From contig JAJNAU010000005.1 of the NCBI GenBank assembly GCA_021462625.1, positions 1 to 54,401 of the forward strand: a stretch of DNA of 54,401 bases, in the 5' to 3' direction. The notes under the pieces were generated by a model that ran no database searches, had not been told where the DNA came from, and saw nothing but the letters and a program-made list of their open reading frames with translations. This document shows, piece after piece, positions 10,025 through 20,202 of the stretch. A program made the position numbers and the translations under genes. Every line of letters starts with the position of its first letter. The stretch's first letter is position 1. This stretch comes from Shewanella sp. GTDB lineage: Bacteria; Pseudomonadota; Gammaproteobacteria; Enterobacterales; Shewanellaceae.

Positions 10025-10042
10025 TTGCACGTGTTGCACGTG
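10025..10042. promoter_or_regulatory. tandem TTGCACGTG repeat upstream of crbR
   Basis: The 9-mer TTGCACGTG occurs twice head to tail, ending 21 bp before the crbR start codon. Each unit contains the palindrome CACGTG. A repeated palindrome this close to a start looks like an operator, but I cannot name a regulator for it. It could also be a chance duplication. Confidence 0.45.
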
Positions 10043-10377
10043 AAGATGTCAACAATGTAGCAGAAAAGTAATGTGCAATCCTATGTGAATTTCATAAAAA
10101 TCTTGCTCAATACAATAGGGTCTTTACTAAGCGTAGGGAAGGTACCATATATGCTTTCATAACTCGAAAATTCCAGATGTTCCGGGTGCTGACAGCAGGG
10201 GCTACTCAGGAAGATGGGAATAACTGCCGTGCGTGCACTGCATCGGTTACAGCTGCCATATGCCAGGCATAGTTCGCACCTTCCCTTGAGTATGATGTTT
10301 TGAAAAGTGATTTCATCAAGCGTATTTTGACGGTAAATCTCTTACGGGAATTATCGCGGGATAATTACAGGAAATGA

Positions 10378-10398
10378 AAAAGCCACAGAGGTGGCTTT
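10378..10398 (-). terminator. terminator of aroH
   Basis: Stem AAAGCCACC / GGTGGCTTT with an uneven 3-base loop, followed on the minus strand by T-rich sequence, 17 bp after the aroH stop. The rest of the 410-bp gap 10005-10414 has no gene. It does contain an AT-rich hairpin (AATTATC, loop GCGG, GATAATT, at 10349-10366) and the repeat at 10025-10042. Confidence 0.75.
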
Positions 10399-10414
10399 GG
10401 TCGATCATTAAGTA

Positions 10415-11476
10415 TTATTTGAGCTTATCGATGCGGCTTCTTGATGCTTTGGCCAGCTTGCGCAGCAACATCTCTGAGTCGGCCCAGTGCAGACAGGCAT
10501 CGGTAATGCTTTTACCATATTCCAGTGGCGTATCGGCAACGACTTTTTGATTGCCTTCCTCGATGAAACTTTCCGCCATAATACCGGCAATAGCAGTATC
10601 GCCGGTGGCAATCTGTGCCATCACATCGTCGGCAACATTCAGTTGCTGCTTGTGTTGTTTCTGGCTGTTGCCATGGCTGAAGTCCACAACGATACGGGGG
10701 GACAGCCCCACTTCTTCCAGTTGTGAACGGGTGCGGGCGATATCTTCATGGCTGTAGTTAGGCTGTTTGCCGCCGCGCAGAATAATGTGGCCATAAGGGT
10801 TGCCATTGGTACGGTATACCGCCATGGCACCGTCTTTGTCCGGTGAATAGAAAATATGTGGTACACGGGAGGCGCGCACGGCATCTACGGCAATATCGAT
10901 ATTGCCATCGGTGCCATTTTTAAAACCAACCGGGCAGGATAGGGCTGAGGCCATCTCTCTGTGTACCTGACTTTCTGTGGTGCGGGCGCCTATAGCCCCC
11001 CAGGTAATGAGGTCGGCAATATACTGACCATTCACCATATCCAGAAACTCAGTTGCGATGGGCAGTTTCAGCTCAGTGATCTGTTGTAACAATTGACGGG
11101 CCAGGCGCAAGCCTTTGTTGGGGCTGAAAGAGCCATCCAGATCCGGGTCGGAGATCAGGCCCTTCCAACCGACTATGGTTCTTGGCTTTTCAAAATATAC
11201 CCGCATCAGAATGCACAGATCATCTTTCAGTTCCTGATGGAGGGCCGCCAAACGCCGGGCATAGTCCAGAGCCGCCTTAGTGTCATGGATTGAGCAGGGT
11301 CCGATAATGACCAGCAAACGTTGATCTTTACCCTCAAGGATGGCCTCGACTTCACGACGCTGTTGAACCAGATAATCGGCAGCCTCCTGAGTCAGGGGAT
11401 ATTCGGCTGCCAGTTGGGCAGGGGAGATCACTTTACAGAGTAAAGAAGTACGGAGTTCATCGGTTTTAATGGTCAT
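10415..11476 (-). CDS. aroH: 3-deoxy-7-phosphoheptulonate synthase, probably the AroH type
   Basis: First enzyme of the shikimate pathway: condenses PEP and erythrose 4-phosphate to DAHP in the cytoplasm. It is a type I enzyme of 353 residues with the hallmark motifs IGPCSIHD, MRVYFEKPRTIVGWKGL, GARTTESQ and VDFSHGN. The N-terminus (DELRTSLLCKVISPAQLAAEYPLT) resembles E. coli AroH, the tryptophan-sensitive isozyme, more than AroF or AroG. The order aroH-ppsR-ppsA is also that of E. coli, linking DAHP synthesis with supply of its substrate PEP. I see no clear TrpR operator in the upstream 220 bp. The feedback specificity is therefore not proved. Confidence 0.85.
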   Translation of the reverse strand: MTIKTDELRTSLLCKVISPAQLAAEYPLTQEAADYLVQQRREVEAILEGKDQRLLVIIGPCSIHDTKAALDYARRLAALHQELKDDLCILMRVYFEKPRTIVGWKGLISDPDLDGSFSPNKGLRLARQLLQQITELKLPIATEFLDMVNGQYIADLITWGAIGARTTESQVHREMASALSCPVGFKNGTDGNIDIAVDAVRASRVPHIFYSPDKDGAMAVYRTNGNPYGHIILRGGKQPNYSHEDIARTRSQLEEVGLSPRIVVDFSHGNSQKQHKQQLNVADDVMAQIATGDTAIAGIMAESFIEEGNQKVVADTPLEYGKSITDACLHWADSEMLLRKLAKASRSRIDKLK

Positions 11477-11695
11477 TCACTGTACCGGAGCAATCAATAT
11501 CAGGCGCATTCGCCAACTTGAGGGGGATTATAACGAATCCGGCCCATGTTCACAGGGGCAAGTGCATTATTATTCGCCATCTGCACAATGATTTTGTTTT
11601 AACATAGAATTTTTGGCAATCACCGGACAATTTCGGTGAAGAAACTGCAACAGGCGGGAGATAGGTACTTTCGCCGCGCCTGTCATATTGAAAGT

Positions 11696-12508
11696 TTAGA
11701 ACATATGACGTTTCAAGCCTGCGGTATCGAGGATTTTGGCGGCTATCTCTTCCACACTGTGGTTAGTGGTATCCACAAAGGGGATACGTTCTTTCCTGTA
11801 CAGCATCTCCACTTCTTTCACTTCAATCCGGCATTGGCGCATGGATGAATAGCGACTGTTCTCCATCCGGGTCTGACGAATTTCATGCAGGCGTGCGGGA
11901 TCTATGGTCAGACCAAACAGCTTGTGCTTGTTGCGCTTGAGGGCCTCAGGTAGTTTCAGGTTATCCATATCTTCTTCGGTAAATGGATAATTGGCCGCTT
12001 TGATACCGAACTGCATAGACAGATACAGGCTGGAGGGGGTTTTTCCACAGCGTGATACCCCAATCAGGATTAAGTCGGCGTTGTCCATGTGTTTCATGGT
12101 CTGACCGTCATCGTTCTCCATCGCGAAATTAATGGCATTGATCCGGGTTTCATACCCGGCATTGGCCATCCCGTGAGTCCGGTGCAAGGATGGGGTCGCC
12201 TTGAGCCCCAATTGTTGTTCGAGTGGCGAAACAAAGGTGTTTAAAAAGTCGTAATCCAGTCCTTCACTGGAGTAGATAATGTCCCTGATTTCAGGTTGTA
12301 TGATGGAATGGAACACCAGTGGGCGTTCTCCTGTCGTAATAAAACAATCATTAATCTGTTTTTTAACCGTATTTGCCTTGGCGATTGTTTCTACGAATGG
12401 GATAGTAAGTGATTCAAATTCCATTGGAAATTGAGATAGTACTGCGTGTCCGAACACCTCCGCGGTAATGGCGGTACCGTCGGAAATATAAAATACATGG
12501 CGAGTCAT
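11696..12508 (-). CDS. ppsR: PEP synthase regulatory protein (kinase/pyrophosphorylase)
   Basis: A 270-residue DUF299 family protein. PpsR inactivates PEP synthase by ADP-dependent phosphorylation of a threonine beside the catalytic histidine, and reactivates it by phosphate-dependent removal. The nucleotide-binding P-loop variant GVSRCGKT spans residues 150-157, and the N-terminal [10 protein letters not shown] motif is present. It is divergent from its target ppsA with 152 bp between the start codons; the duplicated operator at 12519-12558 starts only 11 bp upstream of the ppsR start, so one regulator could control both. No lesion. Confidence 0.95.
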   Translation of the reverse strand: MTRHVFYISDGTAITAEVFGHAVLSQFPMEFESLTIPFVETIAKANTVKKQINDCFITTGERPLVFHSIIQPEIRDIIYSSEGLDYDFLNTFVSPLEQQLGLKATPSLHRTHGMANAGYETRINAINFAMENDDGQTMKHMDNADLILIGVSRCGKTPSSLYLSMQFGIKAANYPFTEEDMDNLKLPEALKRNKHKLFGLTIDPARLHEIRQTRMENSRYSSMRQCRIEVKEVEMLYRKERIPFVDTTNHSVEEIAAKILDTAGLKRHMF

Positions 12509-12518
12509 TATGACCTCT

Positions 12519-12558
12519 TATGGTAATAAAATTACAATTATGGTAATAAAATTACAAT
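12519..12558. promoter_or_regulatory. tandem pair of HexR-like operators between ppsR and ppsA
   Basis: An exact 20-bp unit, TATGGTAATAAAATTACAAT, is present twice head to tail (12519-12538 and 12539-12558). Each holds the inverted repeat GTAAT-AAA-ATTAC (12523-12535 and 12543-12555). This fits the known HexR box of Shewanella, roughly TGTAATNNNATTACA, with one outer mismatch. HexR, which senses KDPG, is known to control central carbon genes including ppsA there. A weaker AT-rich half match follows at about 12561-12573. The sites lie just upstream of the likely ppsA -35, a position suited to activation, and next to the ppsR start. Confidence 0.8.
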
Positions 12559-12576
12559 TACAATTAAAATTATACA

Positions 12577-12605
12577 TTTACGCTAACTTTTCGGAAGTGT
12601 AAAAT
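12577..12605 (+). promoter_or_regulatory. probable sigma-70 promoter of ppsA
   Basis: TTTACG (12577-12582) and TAAAAT (12600-12605) are separated by 17 bp and lie 56 bp before the ppsA start. The -35 is weak, as expected for a promoter that needs an activator, and the second HexR-like core ends about 20 bp upstream of it. Position read by eye only. Confidence 0.5.
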
Positions 12606-12660
12606 GCCGGTGCCCTAGTGTGAAGGGGCCAATGAAATAAAAACTTGCGGAGATAGAACT

Positions 12661-15033
12661 GTGCAGCAATATGTACTCTGGTATCAGCAATTAGGTATGG
12701 GCGACGTCAACATCGTTGGCGGTAAAAACGCTTCTCTGGGTGAGATGATTAGCAATCTTGCCAATGCCGGTGTTCAAGTACCTGGTGGCTTTGCGACAAC
12801 GTCCCACGCGTTCAATGAGTTTTTGGAACAAAGTGGACTTAACCAGAAGATTTACGAGACGCTTGACAGCCTGGATGTTGATGATGTCAATGCACTCGCC
12901 AAGGCCGGTGCACAGATCAGACAATGGGTTATCGATACCCCTTTCCAGCCAGAATTAGAAAAGGCCATCCACCAGGCCTACGACAAGCTGTCCTGCGAAA
13001 CCCTTGATGCTTCCTTCGCCGTTCGTTCATCCGCGACTGCAGAAGATATGCCGGATGCCTCTTTTGCCGGCCAGCAGGAAACCTTCCTGAACGTGAAAGG
13101 CTACAATGCAGTCCTTATCGCCATCAAACATGTATTTGCTTCCCTGTTTAACGACCGAGCTATTTCCTATCGTGTGCACCAAGGCTACGACCACCGTGGT
13201 GTTGCTCTTTCTGCCGGTGTGCAGCGCATGGTGCGTTCAGACAAAGCCGCTTCCGGCGTAATGTTCACCATCGACACTGAATCCGGTAACGATGATGTGG
13301 TGTTTGTCACCTCTTCATTCGGTCTGGGTGAAATGGTGGTACAGGGCGCGGTTAACCCTGACGAATTTTATGTTCACAAGCCGACCCTGTCTGCCGGTCA
13401 CAAGGCTGTGGTACGCCGCAACATTGGCAGCAAACTGATCCAGATGGTGTACTCAGATGACTCTTCTCACGGTAAGCAGGTAAAAATTGTTGATGTGGAT
13501 ACCGAGCAGCGCCGCACCTTCTCTATCTCAGATGTTGAAGTGATGGAACTGGCCAAGCAGGCGATGATTATTGAGAAGCACTATGGTCGCCCAATGGATA
13601 TCGAGTGGGCCAAAGATGGCAACGATGGCCGTCTGTACATTGTTCAGGCCCGTCCTGAAACTGTACGTTCCCGTGAAGATGTGCAGCTGATTGAGCGCTA
13701 CCACCTGAAGAGTGCCAAGACTGAAGTGGTTTCTGAAGGCCGCGCCATCGGTCACAAGATTGGCTCAGGTGTTGCCAAGGTGCTCAGCTCCATCGAAGAG
13801 ATGGATAAAATTCAGCCAGGCAATGTTCTGGTGACCGACATGACTGACCCGGATTGGGAACCTATCATGAAACGCGCCAGCGCCATTGTGACCAACCGTG
13901 GTGGCCGTACCTGTCACGCTGCGATTATCGCCCGTGAACTGGGGGTACCAGCGGTAGTGGGCTGTGGTGATGTGACTGACCGTATCCAGAATGGTCAGTT
14001 GGTGACTGTCTCCTGCGCCGAAGGTGACACTGGCTACATCTATGATGGCAAGCTGGACTTCGAAGTGGTTTCCAGCCGCGTGGACTCTATGCCACAGTTG
14101 CCGATGAAGATTATGATGAACGTGGGTAACCCCGACCGCGCCTTTGACTTCGCCCGTTTGCCTAATGAAGGTGTGGGTCTGGCGCGTCTGGAGTTCATCA
14201 TCAACCGTATGATTGGTATTCACCCTAAAGCCCTGCTGGAATTTGACCAGCAGACTCCGGCGCTGCAAGCCGAGATCACCGAGATGATCGCCGGTTACGG
14301 CTCACCGGTTGAATATTATGTTGCCCGTCTGGTTGAAGGTATTGCCTCTATCGCAGCCGCTTTCCATCCGAAGAAGGTGATTGTGCGTATGTCTGACTTC
14401 AAGTCAAACGAATACGCCAACCTGGTGGGTGGTGACCGCTACGAGCCGGAGGAAGAGAACCCAATGCTGGGCTTCCGTGGTGCCAGTCGTTATATCTCCG
14501 AGTCTTTCCGTGACTGTTTCGCACTGGAGTGTGAAGCTATCAAACGTGTTCGCAACGAGATGGGTCTGAAAAATGTGGAAATCATGATCCCATTCGTACG
14601 TACTCTGTCTGAAGCTGAGCAGGTGATTGAGCTGCTGAAAGGGCAAGGTCTCGAGCGTGGTAAAGATGGTCTGCGGGTGATTATGATGTGTGAGCTACCA
14701 TCCAATGCACTGCTGGCTGATCAGTTCCTGGATCACTTCGATGGCTTCTCTATCGGCTCCAACGATCTGACTCAGCTGACGCTGGGTCTGGACCGTGACT
14801 CAGGCATCATCAGCCACTTGTTTGATGAGCGCAATGAAGCGGTGAAAGTGCTGTTGGCTATGGCTATCAAGGCAGCCAAAGCTAAAGGTGCCTACGTGGG
14901 TATCTGTGGTCAGGGGCCTTCCGATCACGCTGACTTCGCCGCCTGGCTGGTAGAGCAGGGCATTGACACTGTGTCTTTGAACCCGGATACCGTGATTGAC
15001 ACTTGGCTTTATTTGGCTAAGGGCCACGCGTAG
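12661..15033 (+). CDS. ppsA: phosphoenolpyruvate synthase
   Basis: Converts pyruvate and ATP to PEP, AMP and phosphate, the entry to gluconeogenesis from C3 compounds. The 790 residues match the E. coli protein (792) throughout: N-terminal ATP-binding domain ([31 protein letters not shown]), swivelling phosphohistidine domain with [15 protein letters not shown], where H419 is the catalytic histidine and T417 the expected PpsR target, and the C-terminal PEP/pyruvate TIM barrel ([29 protein letters not shown]). The start is GTG; GGAG lies 9 bp upstream (12648-12651). A strong terminator follows. Confidence 0.97.
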   Translation: MQQYVLWYQQLGMGDVNIVGGKNASLGEMISNLANAGVQVPGGFATTSHAFNEFLEQSGLNQKIYETLDSLDVDDVNALAKAGAQIRQWVIDTPFQPELEKAIHQAYDKLSCETLDASFAVRSSATAEDMPDASFAGQQETFLNVKGYNAVLIAIKHVFASLFNDRAISYRVHQGYDHRGVALSAGVQRMVRSDKAASGVMFTIDTESGNDDVVFVTSSFGLGEMVVQGAVNPDEFYVHKPTLSAGHKAVVRRNIGSKLIQMVYSDDSSHGKQVKIVDVDTEQRRTFSISDVEVMELAKQAMIIEKHYGRPMDIEWAKDGNDGRLYIVQARPETVRSREDVQLIERYHLKSAKTEVVSEGRAIGHKIGSGVAKVLSSIEEMDKIQPGNVLVTDMTDPDWEPIMKRASAIVTNRGGRTCHAAIIARELGVPAVVGCGDVTDRIQNGQLVTVSCAEGDTGYIYDGKLDFEVVSSRVDSMPQLPMKIMMNVGNPDRAFDFARLPNEGVGLARLEFIINRMIGIHPKALLEFDQQTPALQAEITEMIAGYGSPVEYYVARLVEGIASIAAAFHPKKVIVRMSDFKSNEYANLVGGDRYEPEEENPMLGFRGASRYISESFRDCFALECEAIKRVRNEMGLKNVEIMIPFVRTLSEAEQVIELLKGQGLERGKDGLRVIMMCELPSNALLADQFLDHFDGFSIGSNDLTQLTLGLDRDSGIISHLFDERNEAVKVLLAMAIKAAKAKGAYVGICGQGPSDHADFAAWLVEQGIDTVSLNPDTVIDTWLYLAKGHA

Positions 15034-15049
15034 TTCTGGTGCTCCCAGT

Positions 15050-15076
15050 AAAAAACCGCCCTCGGGCGGTTTTTTA
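15050..15076 (+). terminator. terminator of ppsA
   Basis: GC-rich stem ACCGCCC / GGGCGGT with a short loop, preceded by an A-run and followed by TTTTTT, 17 bp after the ppsA stop. Confidence 0.93.
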
Positions 15077-15218
15077 TATCTGACATTTTATGGGTGATGC
15101 TTTTTCCTGTGTCACCGACAGGACTGCATGCTAGGACTTGGATATAGCGTCGCTAATCTAGTATTGTCCGGTCATTGGGCCGGGTACCCCTGTTTCAGTT
15201 TCCGAGCGAGATCGGCTA

Positions 15219-15750
15219 TCAACTGATCGCTGGCTTGTGACAAGGCATCACCGGTAGCGGATCTTCTGTGCCCTGAGAGCCAAATATCAGCGCGTCAGGT
15301 TGATCATTTATTGTCTTGAACAGGGGATCCAATTGTGCCAGTACTCTATTGACTCTGAGCAGCGCCTGCTCAATCCCATGGTAATTGGCTGAGCCGGGAC
15401 TGTAGCCTTTGAGCGCTGTCTGCAGTTGTTGCAATGTGCTGCTGAGCATTTGTGGCAGCTGTTTTGTATCTTTGTTGGCCAGTAACTCATCGACCCGGCT
15501 GAGGGGCTGCTGCAACTGCTCGCCTGCGCCCCCAAACTGACGAAGGGTGTGATCCAGCTGCCCAATTGTTTTATCAATAGGCAGTTTCTCTATCTTCGAC
15601 AAGATATTCTCAAGCTGTTGCTGCAGTTGGGCAATCTCACCCTCAATGGTGGTGAAACAGCGGATAGTTATGCAAACTCTGTCTGTTGTCGACCGGCAGT
15701 TTATCAACCTTATCAGGATAATAGTTGATGTCGATGTACAGCGCACCGGA
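15219..15750 (-). pseudogene. pqiB: pqiB remnant (3' part, fused to pqiA)
   Basis: Only the C-terminal part of PqiB, an MCE-domain protein that forms a lipid-conducting tube between the membranes, is left. The first piece LSGALYIDINYYPDK corresponds to the end of the last MCE domain. A frameshift near 15650 moves the rest into another frame, where the C-terminal coiled coil reads on (AQLQQQLENILSKIEKLP, LKGYSPGSANYHG, NDQPDALIFG). The start, membrane helix and most MCE domains are missing; the piece is joined directly to the pqiA remnant at about 15750. Confidence 0.88.
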
Positions 15751-16761
15751 CAGCAGATGGGCGAGGATCAACATCTTGGTCAGGGGCAGAATGATACTGG
15801 CGGTCAGGATCACCAAAGCAATCGGGTTGGCGTCCATCTTCCACAGCAAGATAACACCATCCATGATGGTAGATCCCTGACGGTCACCAAAGTTGGTAGT
15901 GAACATCATGGGGTACAAATTGGCCGGGAAATAGAAAATCAGTGAGGTCAGCAGCAAAGCCACACTGACATCAATGCTCTGTCTGGGATTGAAAGGATAC
16001 AGGCGACAGTTTCACCGATGGCACCGACAATTTGCATCCCCGTAACAGACAGGGTTTATCTGACCACAGAGGTGACACACCAGATGATTTCCTGTCAGAT
16101 GGGGGTCGCCGGGACGAACATCACCAGTATCAACGGGAGCAAACAACCGGTTGCACAATCACGTCCGATCCACTGCTCGGCGGCTCTTGACCAGCAACAG
16201 CGTAAACAGCAGATAAGTTCAGAAGGTGATACCGACATCGATATTGGTCATGGATGCCATTTTGATGATACTGACCAACACTCCGATAAAGAAAATATCG
16301 GCCAGCAACCAAGGTTCAAAACCAAATACGAATCGATAAATGAATTTTATCGTTGGGCGGTTCCCTGCTGGCGACTTGACCCGGCGATGGGTTGCCAGAA
16401 AAAACAGCAGGATCAATCCGCAAAGATACAGCACAGGCAACAGCAATATAGTAAACACCTGCAGGGATGCCACTCCGTCATTGTTGAAGCAGTAAAACAC
16501 ACTGAGGGCATCCAGCAGTGCATTTTCCTGATAAATGTCCTGAACACTGATTTCCATAAAAGGAAAAAAGCAACTCACTGCCAGCAGGATCAGTGCAGCG
16601 ATGCTGTAGGCAAACACTTTGTTCCAGCTGTCAGTGGCACAGATTGTCAGCGTATGGTGACACTCTGGACAGGAGGTGCTCTGGCCGGATTTTAGTTCAG
16701 GGACTTGGGTCTCCATGCCACATTCAACGCAGGCGGCCAGAGCCTGAGTATGATTCGCCAT
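15750..16761 (-). pseudogene. pqiA: pqiA remnant (paraquat-inducible membrane protein)
   Basis: The 5' half is well kept: zinc ribbon CVECG...CPECH, then membrane helices of the first PqiA domain, up to MASMTNIDVGITF. There a TGA stands where the family has Trp (frame continues TYLLFTLLLVKS), followed by a frameshift before AEQWIGRD. The second zinc ribbon is partly readable (HLVCHLCGQINPV), and a later frame has the second membrane domain (MALLLTSLIFYFPANLYPMM ... IILPLTKMLILAHL). At about 15750 this runs in frame into pqiB C-terminal sequence, so a deletion removed the end of pqiA and most of pqiB. PqiA is the inner-membrane partner of PqiB. Not functional as it stands. Confidence 0.9.
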
Positions 16762-17126
16762 AAAAGTGTGGTTTCAAGTCGGTCAGTGGATTATAAAGAT
16801 GTCGCACTTTTTTATTAAATTTGGATTATGGTTGACATATAGAATTTATGCAGAAGTATTCGCTGCTTTGGTGGTCAGGTCAGGTTTATCCTGCTGGTGG
16901 TTGTCGTTGCAAGCCTGCTGCAGTACGGCGCTGAGGCGGGCCGTCAAATACACAGTGGCAAAATGAATTGTGTGGTTGAACATCATTAATCTAGCGTTAA
17001 TCCCGATCACATAAACAGTATTCAATCCTAGCAGTCAGTATTGCGATGGCGAGGTAACATTGCCAATCTAATGCTGTTATTATAATCAACGCATTACAAC
17101 GAATTAGAAGTAGAGCTGCCGAACCT
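16762..17126. other. gap between pqiA remnant and ydiJ; possible decayed small ORF
   Basis: About 365 bp. On the plus strand a frame ending at about 16990 reads like the end of a small secreted or membrane peptide (FILLVVVVASLLQYGAEAGR then QIHSGKMNCVVEHH, stop), but it has no start in frame; a nearby ATG (16849) is in a different frame, with a TCAGG duplication between them. That would fit a frameshifted small gene. The ydiJ promoter must lie in the AT-rich part before 17127, not placed. Confidence 0.3.
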
Positions 17127-20100
17127 ATGTTGCCCCGTCTTCCCCATCAACAGATGTTGGAGCCTGTTTATTTGGCTTTTTTGGATACGTTGGTATCGAC
17201 GGCGTTTGCCGGTGATGTCGATACCCGTTATAGCGCCAGACTGGCCCAGGCCACAGATAATTCTGTGTACCAGTTTTTACCTCAGGCCGTGCTGTACCCC
17301 AAAAGCGTGGCGGATATTCAAATCGTACTCAAACTGGCGACCAAACCTGAGTTTGTCGGCGTGTGTTTCTCTCCACGGGGCGGCGGAACCGGGACCAATG
17401 GGCAGTCACTGACACACGGTCTGGTGCTGGACTTATCCCGTTATTTGAACCGGGTGCTTGAGATCAATCCCGATGAAGGCTGGGTGCGAGTCGAAGCCGG
17501 TGTAGTAAAAGATCAGCTCAATGACGCATTGCGTCCCCACGGCTTCTTTTTCAGCCCGGATTTGTCCACTTCCAACCGGGCAACTCTGGGTGGCATGATC
17601 AATACCGATGCATCCGGTGCAGGCTCGCTGGTGTACGGTAAAACATCGGATCATGTTCTTGAGCTGAAATCGGTGCTGGTAGATGGCTGTGTCCTGGAAA
17701 CCCGTCCCTGGTCACATGAGGAACTGCATCACCCACTGGCACTGACCAGCAGTGAACAGGGACAGCAACTTATCACCAAAATTGCCCGTGCTACACGGGA
17801 CAATCGCAGCTTGATTGAGGCAAGGTTTCCGCCACTTAATCGTTTTCTGACCGGGTACGATCTCAAGCATGCGTGGGATGATGAGCTGGCCAATTTTGAT
17901 TTGTCGCGCATTCTGACCGGCTCCGAGGGGACGCTGGCGGTGATCGCCGAAGCGAAGCTTAATATTAGTCCACTGCCGGCTTGCCGGACGATGGTGAACA
18001 TCAAGTATGACTCTTTTGACTCTGCGCTGGGTCACGCTCCTGCGCTGGTGAATGCCAATGCCACTGTGGTGGAAACCATTGACTCCAAGGTGCTGAATCT
18101 GGCCCGTGAAGATATTATCTGGCATTCGGTATCATCGCTTATCGAGGAGGTGCCGGGCAAAACCATCATGGGGCTGAATATGGTGGAGTTCGCCGGCGAT
18201 GAGCAGGATGTCATGGCGCGCATGGCTTTGCTGCTCAGACAACTGGAGGCTGATGTTTCTCTGGGACGACATGGGGTTGTGGGCTATCAGATGACCCATG
18301 ATGCGGCCAGTATTGAGCGAATTTATGCAATGCGTAAAAAAGCTGTGGGTTTACTGGGGGCGACCAAAGGCACAAGAAAACCCATCGCGTTTGCTGAAGA
18401 TACCGCAGTCCCACCTGAAAATCTGGCGGATTTTATCATGGAGTTTCGCGCTCTGCTGGATGCCAAACAACTGCAATACGGTATGTTTGGTCATGTGGAT
18501 GCCGGCGTACTGCACGTTCGACCTGCGCTTAATATGTGCGATCCGGCCGATGAGAAGTTGCTCCGCACTTTGTCTGATGAAGTTGCGGCACTGACCCGTA
18601 AATATGGTGGCCTGATGTGGGGTGAGCACGGTAAAGGTGTACGCGGTGAATATGCTCCGGCCGTGTTTGGCGAAGAGTTGTACGCTGTGCTCACAGACAT
18701 CAAAACCTGGTTCGATCCGGACAATAAACTCAACCCGGGTAAGCTGGTGGCTCCCCGGGGCCACCAGCTCTGCTACGACGTGGACAGTGTCAAGCGCGGT
18801 ACCTTTGACAGGCAAATTCCCATCAAAGTACGTGAAGCTTTTCCCGATGTGATGAATTGCAACGGAAATGGACTGTGCTTCAACTACAGCCATTACTCCC
18901 CTATGTGCCCATCTTTCAAAGTGACCGGTGATCGGGTTCAGTCACCCAAAGGACGGGCTGGCTTGATGCGCGAATGGTTGCGTCTGCTGGAAAATGAAGG
19001 TATCGACCCGCTGACATTGGCCGCGCAAAAACCACAAAACTGGTTGATGCGGATGCGCAATACTTACCACGCCAAAAGAGAGGATGATTTTTCCCATGAG
19101 GTGATGGAGTCCTTAAAAGGTTGCCTGGCGTGTAAGTCCTGCAGCGGTCAGTGTCCGGTCAAAGTGGATGTGCCCAAATTCAGGGCGCAGTTTTATCAGG
19201 CCTACTATCAGCGTTACATGAGGCCGATGAAAGACTATCTGGTTGCGGGGCTGGAAAGCTCGTTGCCTGTGATGGCCAGAATGCCGAAAGTGACCAATGT
19301 TTTAAGCGGTAACCGCCTCAGCCAGTGGGTGATGAAACAAGCGCTGGGCTATGTTGATGCGCCCATGTTGTCGGTGCCGACTCTAAGACAACGGCTGGAA
19401 AATCACCCCTGCCTGGGATACGAATTGCAGGATTTACAAAACATACCTGACTCACAAAGGGATAGCTATGTGCTGATAGTGCAGGATCCCTTTAGCAGCT
19501 TTTATGATGCGCAGTCAGTATATGCGTTGGTGCAATTAGTTGAAACGCTGGGAAGAAAACCTGTATTGTTACCATTCAGGCCCAATGGCAAACCCGCTCA
19601 CATTAAAGGCTTTATGAACAGATTTGCGGCGCAGGCAAAGAGCAGCGCTGCCATGCTCAACCAACTGTCTGCTCTGGGTATGCCTATGCTGGGGATAGAT
19701 CCCGCACTGGTGCTTGTATACCGTGATGAATATCGGCAGATCCTTGGGGCAGAGCGCGGGGATTTTGAAGTGCAATTGGTTAATGAGTGGTTGCTGGAGG
19801 AGCTGGCGCAACAGGATGCCAGGACTGCGTCCGGCAAGGTTTTCACCTGGCTTAGTCACTGCACTGAGTCTACCGCTAAGCCGGCGACCGGCGCTCAATG
19901 GCAGAAAATTTTCAGTTATCTGGGGGCAGAGCTCAAGACGATGAATCTCGGTTGCTGTGGCATGGCCGGCACCTATGGCCATGAACTTGAAAATCTTGGG
20001 CGATCCAATATCTTGTACAAGATGTCATGGCAGGAGCAGATTGCCAGCTTGCCGCAGGAACAGGTACTGGTATCCGGTTATTCCTGTCGAAGTCAGGTAC

Positions 20101-20168
20101 AGCGACTGTCTCATTTCAGGCCAAGACATCCTGTGGAAGCCTTGCTTGAATTGCTGAGATCAGTCTGA
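17127..20168 (+). CDS. ydiJ: FAD/4Fe-4S D-2-hydroxyacid (D-2-hydroxyglutarate) dehydrogenase YdiJ
   Basis: A 1013-residue protein collinear with E. coli YdiJ (1018). Residues 1 to about 550 hold the FAD-binding PCMH domain (FSPRGGGTGTNGQ, STSNRATLGGMINTDASG) and the FAD-oxidase C domain (MFGHVDAGVLHVRP, WGEHGKGVRGEY). A ferredoxin-like part has cysteines beginning at C666 in CLACKSCSGQCPVKVDVP, with a more upstream cluster CNGNGLCFN...MCPS. A C-terminal CCG-type domain ends with LGCCGMAGTYGHE and GYSCRSQVQR. The known activity of the family is FAD-dependent oxidation of D-2-hydroxyglutarate. It lies near ppsA as in E. coli. Intact. Confidence 0.93.
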   Translation: MLPRLPHQQMLEPVYLAFLDTLVSTAFAGDVDTRYSARLAQATDNSVYQFLPQAVLYPKSVADIQIVLKLATKPEFVGVCFSPRGGGTGTNGQSLTHGLVLDLSRYLNRVLEINPDEGWVRVEAGVVKDQLNDALRPHGFFFSPDLSTSNRATLGGMINTDASGAGSLVYGKTSDHVLELKSVLVDGCVLETRPWSHEELHHPLALTSSEQGQQLITKIARATRDNRSLIEARFPPLNRFLTGYDLKHAWDDELANFDLSRILTGSEGTLAVIAEAKLNISPLPACRTMVNIKYDSFDSALGHAPALVNANATVVETIDSKVLNLAREDIIWHSVSSLIEEVPGKTIMGLNMVEFAGDEQDVMARMALLLRQLEADVSLGRHGVVGYQMTHDAASIERIYAMRKKAVGLLGATKGTRKPIAFAEDTAVPPENLADFIMEFRALLDAKQLQYGMFGHVDAGVLHVRPALNMCDPADEKLLRTLSDEVAALTRKYGGLMWGEHGKGVRGEYAPAVFGEELYAVLTDIKTWFDPDNKLNPGKLVAPRGHQLCYDVDSVKRGTFDRQIPIKVREAFPDVMNCNGNGLCFNYSHYSPMCPSFKVTGDRVQSPKGRAGLMREWLRLLENEGIDPLTLAAQKPQNWLMRMRNTYHAKREDDFSHEVMESLKGCLACKSCSGQCPVKVDVPKFRAQFYQAYYQRYMRPMKDYLVAGLESSLPVMARMPKVTNVLSGNRLSQWVMKQALGYVDAPMLSVPTLRQRLENHPCLGYELQDLQNIPDSQRDSYVLIVQDPFSSFYDAQSVYALVQLVETLGRKPVLLPFRPNGKPAHIKGFMNRFAAQAKSSAAMLNQLSALGMPMLGIDPALVLVYRDEYRQILGAERGDFEVQLVNEWLLEELAQQDARTASGKVFTWLSHCTESTAKPATGAQWQKIFSYLGAELKTMNLGCCGMAGTYGHELENLGRSNILYKMSWQEQIASLPQEQVLVSGYSCRSQVQRLSHFRPRHPVEALLELLRSV

Positions 20169-20202
20169 CTGTTCAGCCAACTTTCAGTTTGGGGAGGTAA
20201 AT

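Noticed and set aside
16018-16695. Long plus-strand open frame of 225 codons
   Set aside because: It lies antisense to the pqiA remnant, has a Gln/His-rich composition typical of a shadow frame, and matches no family.
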